Of a stretch of 64,000 nucleotides of DNA, positions 58,509-64,000 are shown one piece after another; the first letter of the stretch is position 1, and each line of letters opens with the position of its first letter. The notes below the pieces were generated by a model. The model saw only the letters and a program-made list of their open reading frames with translations. It did not search any database and was not told the DNA's origin. The DNA is taken from positions 537,772,682 to 537,836,681 of the forward strand of contig CM042684.1 in the NCBI GenBank assembly GCA_023614405.1, written 5' to 3'. A program made the position numbers and the translations under genes. This stretch comes from Avena insularis. Lineage: Eukaryota; Streptophyta; Magnoliopsida; Poales; Poaceae.

Positions 58509-61500
58509 TGTGTATCTTACTAGTAATCGTAGTAGTGCCTGGGTATTTGATACTGGTTCGGTTTCTCATATTTGTAACTTGAAACAGGAGCTGCGGAATA
58601 AGCGAAGACTGGCGAGAGACGAGGTGACGATGCGCGTTGGAAATGGCTCCAAGGTTGATGTGATCGCCGTCGGCATGCTCCCTCTACATCTACCTTCGTG
58701 ATTAGTTTTAAATTTGAATAATTGTTATTTGGTGCCTGCGTTAAGCATGAACATTATATCTGGATCTTGTTTATTGCGAGACGGTTACTCTTTTAAGTCC
58801 GATAATAAAGGTTGTTCGATTTATATGAGTAATATCTTTTATGGTAATGCACCTGAGATGAATGGTTTATTCTTACCGAATCTCGATAGTAGTGATACAC
58901 ATGTTCACAACATAGATGTTAAACGAACAAAATTGAATGATAATTCTACATACATGTGGCACTGTCGTCTTGGTCACATTGGAGTGAAGCATATGAAGAA
59001 GCTCCATTCTGATGGACTTCTTGAATCACTTGAAAGATGTGAAGCATGTCTAATGGGAAAAATGACTAAGACTCCATTCTCTGGAATAATGGAGCGAGCT
59101 ACAGACTTATTGGAAATAATACATACCGATGTGTGCGGTCCAATGGGTGTAGCATCGCGTGGTGGATATCGTTATGTTCTCACTTTCACGGATGACTTAA
59201 GTAGATATGGGTATGTCTACTTTATGAAACATAAGTCCGAAACTTTCGAGAAGTTTAAGGAATTTCAAAGTGAAGTGGAAAATCATCGTAACAAGAAGAT
59301 TAAGTTTCGCGTTACGGAGGTGAATATCTAAGTTATGAGTTTGGCATGCATTTAAAGAAATGTGGAATACTTTCGCATTGACACCGCCGAACAACACAAC
59401 GTAATGGTGTGTCCGAACATCGTGTCGAACTCTCTTAGATATGGTTCGGTCTATGATGTCTCTTACAGATTTACCGCTATCGTTTGGGGCTATGCATTAG
59501 AGACACCGCATTCACTTTAAATAGGGCACCATATAAATCCGTTGAAATGACACGTTAATTGTGGTTTGGAAAGAAACCTAAGTTGTCGTTCCTTAAAGTT
59601 TGGGGTTGCGAAGCATATGTAAAGAAGTTACAACCTGATAAGCTTGAACCCAAAGCGGAGAAATGCGTCTTCATAGGATACCCTAAAGAAAAAATTGGGT
59701 ATACCTTCTATCATAGATCCGAAGGCAAAGTTTTCGTTGCCAAGAATGGATCCTTTCTTGAGAAGGAGTTTCTCTCGAAGGAAGTGACTAGAAGGAAAGT
59801 AGAACTCGACGAGGTTATTGAACCTTCTCTCGGAGTTGAGAGTAGCGCAGCACCGGAAGATGTTTTTGTGCCACCTACACCAATTAGAGAGGAAGCTCGT
59901 GATGGTGATCATGAAACTTTGAACGAAGTTGCTGCCGAACCTCGCAGGTCAACGAGGGTTCGTACCACTCCTGATTGGTATGACCCTGCATTGAACGTCA
60001 TGTTGGTGGACAACACTGATGACCCTGCGACGTATGAAGAAGCTATGGTGAGCCCAGATTCTGACAAATGGCTAGAAGCCATGAAATCCAAAATGGGATC
60101 CATGTACGAAAACCAAGTATGGACTTTGGTGGACTTACCGGATGGCCGTAAGGCTGTCGAGAACAAATGGATTTTCAAAAGAAAAACAGATGCTGATGGT
60201 AATGTTACCGTCTATAAAGCTCGACTTGTCGCGAAAGGGTTCCCACAAATTCAAGGAGTTGACTACGATGAGACATTCTCACCAGTAGTGAAGCTAAAGT
60301 CCGTGAGGATTTTGTTAGCAATTGCTGCATATTTCGATAATGAGATCTGGCAGATGGATGTCAAAACGGCGTTCCTTAATGGTGACATTGAGGAAGAGTT
60401 GTATATGGTACAACCCAAGGGTTTTGTCGATCCTAAAGATGCTAACAAGGTATGCAAACTTCAGCGCTCCATTTATGGACTGAAGCAAGCATCCCGGAGT
60501 TGGAATCAACGTTTTGATAAAGTAATCAAAAACTTTGGATTTATACAAACTTATGGAGAAGCTTGTATTTACAAGAAAGTTAGTGGGAGATCTGTAGCAT
60601 TCCTAGTACTATATGTAGATGACATATTGTTGATTGGGAATGATATAGAACTTCTTAATAGCGTCAAAGCCTATTTGAATAATAGTTTTTCAATGAAGGA
60701 TCTTGGCGAAGCGGCATATATTCTAGGCATCAAGATTTATAGAGATAGATCAAGACGCCTAATAGCACTTTCACAAAGTACATACTTGGACAAAGTTCTA
60801 AAGAAGTTTAGAATGGAAGAGAGCAAGAAAGGGTTCATGCCCATGTTGTCAGGTAAGACCTTGAGTAAGACTCAAAGTCCAGCTACGGCAGAAGATAGAG
60901 AGAAGATGAATAATATTCCCTATGCCTCGGCCATAGGTTCTATCATGTATGCCATGCTGTGTACAAGACCGGATATAGCACATGCTGTTAGTTTGACTAG
61001 CAGATATCAAAGTGATCCTGGAATGGAGCACTGGACATGATCAAGAATATCCTAAAGTACCGAATAGGACTAAGGATATGGTTCTTTCTTATGGAGGTGA
61101 TGAACAACTTGTTGTAAACAGTTACACCGATGCTAGTTGGAACACCGATCCGGATGACTCAAGTCACGATCTGGATACGATTTATTTTGAATGGTGCTCT
61201 GATGAGCTGGAGGAGTGCCAAGCAAAGCGTTGTGGCGAAATCTTCAATCGAATCGAATACATAGCTGCTTGAGGCTGCACAAGAAGCCATATGGATGAAG
61301 GAGTTCATTCTTGAACTTGGCGTGGTTCCTAGTGCGTTGGACCCGATGGCCATCTACTGTGACAACACAGGTGCCATAGCTAATGCACAGGAGCCAAGGT
61401 CACATAGCAAGCTGAAGCACATCAAGCTACGTTTTCCATGCTATTCGCAAGTATGTCCAAGATGGTGACATAAAGATTTGCAAAGTACACACTGATCTGA
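58444..61500 (+). pseudogene. Copia pol: protease, integrase, reverse transcriptase, RNase H; broken
   Basis: Protease region at about 58530-58600 (WVFDTGSVSHIC; catalytic DTG). Stop TGA near 58699 where Gly is expected. GAG-pre-integrase and integrase at 58714-59331 (WHCRLGHIG, CEACLMGK, IHTDVCGPM, FTDDLSRY), then disrupted to 59558. Reverse transcriptase at about 60160-60700 (KWIFKRK, KARLVAKGF, QMDVKTAFLNGD, SIYGLKQASRSW, YVDD at 60612-60623). RNase H fragment at 61110-61520 (SYTDASW, then ADLLTKPLP in another frame). At least three frame changes and one stop make the copy non-autonomous. Confidence 0.88.
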
Positions 61501-61608
61501 ATGTGGCAGATCTGTTGACTAAACCTCTCCCTAGAGCAAAGCATGACCAACACCAGAACGCCATGGGTGTTAGGTATATTACCATGTAATCTAGATTATT
61601 GACTCTAG

Positions 61609-61622
61609 TGCAAGTGGGAGAC
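61609..61622 (+). other. Copia polypurine tract
   Basis: CAAGTGGGAGAC lies immediately before the 3' LTR. Purine-rich tracts at this place prime plus-strand synthesis. Confidence 0.7.
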
Positions 61623-63302
61623 TGTTGGAGATATGCCCAAGAGGCAATAATAAAAGTGGTTATTATTATATCTTTGTGTTTATGATGAATGTTTACATCC
61701 CATGCTATAATTGTATTATTAGGAAACACTAATACTTGTGTGCTTTGTAAACGTAAAAGAGTCCCTAGTAAGCCTCTTGTTGAACTAGCTTGTTGATTAA
61801 TAGATGATCATGGTTTCCTGATCATGGACATTGGATGTCATTAATAACAAGGTTATATCATTAGGAGAATGATGTGATGGACACGCACCCATAGTAAGTA
61901 TAGCATAAGATCAAGTCATTAAGTTTGCATTGCTACAAGCTTTCAAATACATAGTAACCTAATCCTTCGACCATGAGGTTATGTTAATCACCATCACCGG
62001 ATGGGTACTTTGATGACATCAAACACTGCTCCGTAACTGGGTGGTCATAAAGGTGTCATTGGGTATTCTGAAAGTATGTGTTGAAGCGCATGGACCAAGA
62101 TTGGGATTTGTCCATCCATATGACGGATAGATATGCTCTGGGCCCTCTCGATGGAATGTCATCTAGTTAGCTTGCAAGCATGTGACTAGGTCACAAGGTA
62201 TGACATATCATGGAACGAGTAAAGAGTACTTATCGATGTGAGGTAGAACTAGGTATGTAGATACCGACGATCAAACCTCGGATAAGTAGAGTATCGCGTG
62301 ACAAAGGGAATTGGTTTCGTATGTTAATGGTTCTATCGATCACGAAGTCATCGTTGAGTATGTGGGAGCCGTTATGGATCTCCAGATCCCGCTGATGGTT
62401 ATTAATCGGAGAGGTGTCTCCATCATGTCTGCATATTCACGAACCGTAGGGTGACACACTTAAGGTTCGATGTTGTTTAGGTAAATATGGAATGTGCGTT
62501 GGAGACCGAATGTTGTTCGGAGTCTCGGATTGGATCTGAGACATCACGAGGAGATCCGGAATTGTCCGGAGAATAAGATTCATATAATGGAGATCATTTT
62601 TCTAGGTTCGGAAATGTCCCGGAGTGTTTATATGGGGGTTCTAGAAGGTTTCGGAATGTTCCGGAAGGTTCTAGAAATTTCTATGGAGTTTACTTGAAAA
62701 CCAAGAAAGAAAAAGGGGAAACTTCGGGGGGGGGGGGGGGGAAGGAAGCTCCCCCAAGCCCCCCTTGTGCGCCGGCCCTAGGAGGTGGGCCTAGGGGTGG
62801 GAACCCTAGGCCGCACCCCTCCCTTTATATATAGAGAGGTGGAGGCGCCACCCCCTCTTGCCCCTCCACTCTTGCCCTAGCCGCCTCTCTCCTCCTCCTT
62901 CGCTCTACTCAGGCTTAGGCGAAGCCCTGCAGAATTCTCTACTCCACCACCACCACGCCGTCATGCTGCTGGGATTCTGTGGAGAGATCTACTACTTCCG
63001 ATGCTCCTGGAACCGGGAGAGGAAGGTCTGCATCGACTCCACATGTGTGACCGACTGCGGAAGCGCTGCCGGAACGCGGCGCCGGAAGGATCGTCTACTC
63101 GATCTTGAGATCGGCAAGTGATCATCTACATCAACCACAAGATCCGATCTCGCACAAGGCTTTCGGATCTACAAGGGTTAGTACAGATCTATCTCGTTGC
63201 ACATATCTAATAGATTAGATCTTGGCTTTTATCTAGATTAGATCTGGGTTTTGTTCGTTCTTGCGGTAGAATTTTTTTGTTTTCCATGCTACAAACCCAT
63301 CG
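61623..63302 (+). repeat. Copia 3' LTR
   Basis: 1680 bp, the partner of 54785-56455. It carries a 15-16 base G run near 62727-62742 where the 5' LTR has six G. It is followed by the target duplication TCTTC. Confidence 0.9.
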
Positions 63303-64000
63303 TCTTCATCACGATGACTGCCTCCGGTGTGATGCGTGAGTAGTTCATCCTTGGACTACGGGTCCATGTAGTAGCTAGATGGTGGGTTATTCGCCTTTGT
63401 GCTATCATGATTAGATCTTGTGAGCTCCGTTCATGATCAAGATCATCTATTTGTAATCATACATGTTGTGCTTGCGAGGATCCGGTGGATATTGAGATGC
63501 TATTTCAGATTGATTATTGATTCTATCATGTCTTTGTTATTTGTGATCTTGCATGCTCTCCGTTGTTAGTAGATATCTTGGCCGAGTAGATGCTAGCAAC
63601 TCCAAGAGGGAGTATTTATGCTCGATAGTGGGTTCATGCCTCTAGTAATCTGGGGAAGTGATAGAAATCTCTAAGGTACTAGATGTGTTGTTGCTACTTG
63701 GGAGGAAACAACAATCCTTTGTTCATAGAACAATCGTATTGTTTACTTTACACACAATGCTTAATGCAATTATCTGTTGCTTGCAACTTAATACTTGAGG
63801 GGGTTCGGATGATAACCTGAAGGTGGATTATAAGTCATAGATGCAGTTGGATTATGGTCTATGTATAATGTTGTAATGCCCAATCAAATCTCATAGGAGT
63901 CAAGATGATTAGTATATGCATGTATGCTTTCTCGATGTTTGTCAATTGCCCCACTGTAATTTGTTCATCCAACATGTCATCTATCTTAAGGAGAATCACC

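Larger units (their letters stand above)
54785..63302 (+). mobile_element. Copia element, BARE/Angela/WIS-like, complete with two LTRs
   Basis: The element is 8518 bp with LTRs at both ends and target duplication TCTTC (54780-54784 and 63303-63307). LTRs start TGTTGGAGATATGCCC; the 5' one ends CCATCA and the 3' one CCATCG, so the final base has mutated. Between them lie a primer-binding site, gag, protease, integrase, reverse transcriptase, RNase H and a polypurine tract in the copia order. All coding parts are broken. Confidence 0.92.
54264..64000 (+). mobile_element. Gypsy-type LTR, split by a copia element, running off the window
   Basis: The LTR begins TGATATGTTGCTAACGTATC at 54264, continues to 54784, is interrupted, and resumes at 63303 to the window end. 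The resumed part carries GATGCGTGAGTAGTTCATCC, ACTACGGGTCCATGTAGTAG and GTCAATTGCCCCACTGTAA blocks that I associate with this group of Triticeae LTRs. Whether it is a solo LTR or the 5' LTR of an element beyond 64000 cannot be seen. Confidence 0.65.

Noticed and set aside
1..64000. tRNA, rRNA or other structured RNA genes
   Set aside because: I looked for A/B-box and cloverleaf-like stretches and saw none that was convincing; the only tRNA-related sequence is the copia primer-binding site.

Overview
The window looks like nuclear DNA from a grass of the wheat tribe (Triticeae). Introns are typical plant GT-AG introns. Most of the sequence is nested transposable elements: a copia element whose LTR opens TGTTGGAGATATGCCC, as in the BARE/Angela/WIS group, a gypsy-type LTR with a Triticeae-like start (TGATATGTTGCTAACGTATC), CACTA debris rich in TTTGCCGTG, an L1-type LINE, and Stowaway, hAT and Mutator MITEs. 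The organism call is inference from recognised repeat families; no database was searched.

Layout. 0-11 kb: a Stowaway end, a small two-exon gene on the minus strand (2502-2995), a six-unit ~355-bp tandem array (4954-6687), CACTA subterminal repeats (6836-7545), and a frameshifted class-3 lipase-like gene (8279-9178). 11-18.4 kb: a CACTA terminus, a GTTAAC-rich stretch, and a minus-strand gypsy-type element (LTR 12143-13646, degenerate gag to about 18430). 18.5-22.5 kb: a hAT MITE with a perfect 8-bp target duplication and a probable solo LTR. 22.7-24.7 kb: the best gene of the window, a five-exon PHD-finger/GNAT regulator of the IDM1-like type.

25-51 kb is the most unusual region. A small gene for a four-helix membrane protein that I do not recognise occurs in five states: a frameshifted copy (27369-28041), a copy with a gutted first exon (31297-31647), a copy with only its second exon (34559-34760), a truncated and fused first exon (46828-47077), and one intact copy (49555-50070, 142 residues). 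A further promoter without a gene lies at 48290-48540. The copies share promoter, intron and downstream sequence, so they are segmental duplicates. Later insertions are dated by empty sites in sister copies: a 5.9-kb LINE with a 15-bp target duplication, a 580-bp poly(A)-tailed insertion in an intron with an 11-bp duplication, a Mutator-type MITE with a near-perfect 9-bp duplication, and about 3.2 kb of unidentified DNA with exon-like pieces.

51-64 kb: degenerate gypsy internal sequence, then a gypsy-type LTR (54264 to the window end) interrupted by a complete but mutated copia element (54785-63302) with target duplication TCTTC.

The two credible intact genes besides the membrane-protein gene are the PHD/GNAT gene and the 117-residue gene at 2502-2995. 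Nothing in the layout suggests that these genes act in one pathway.
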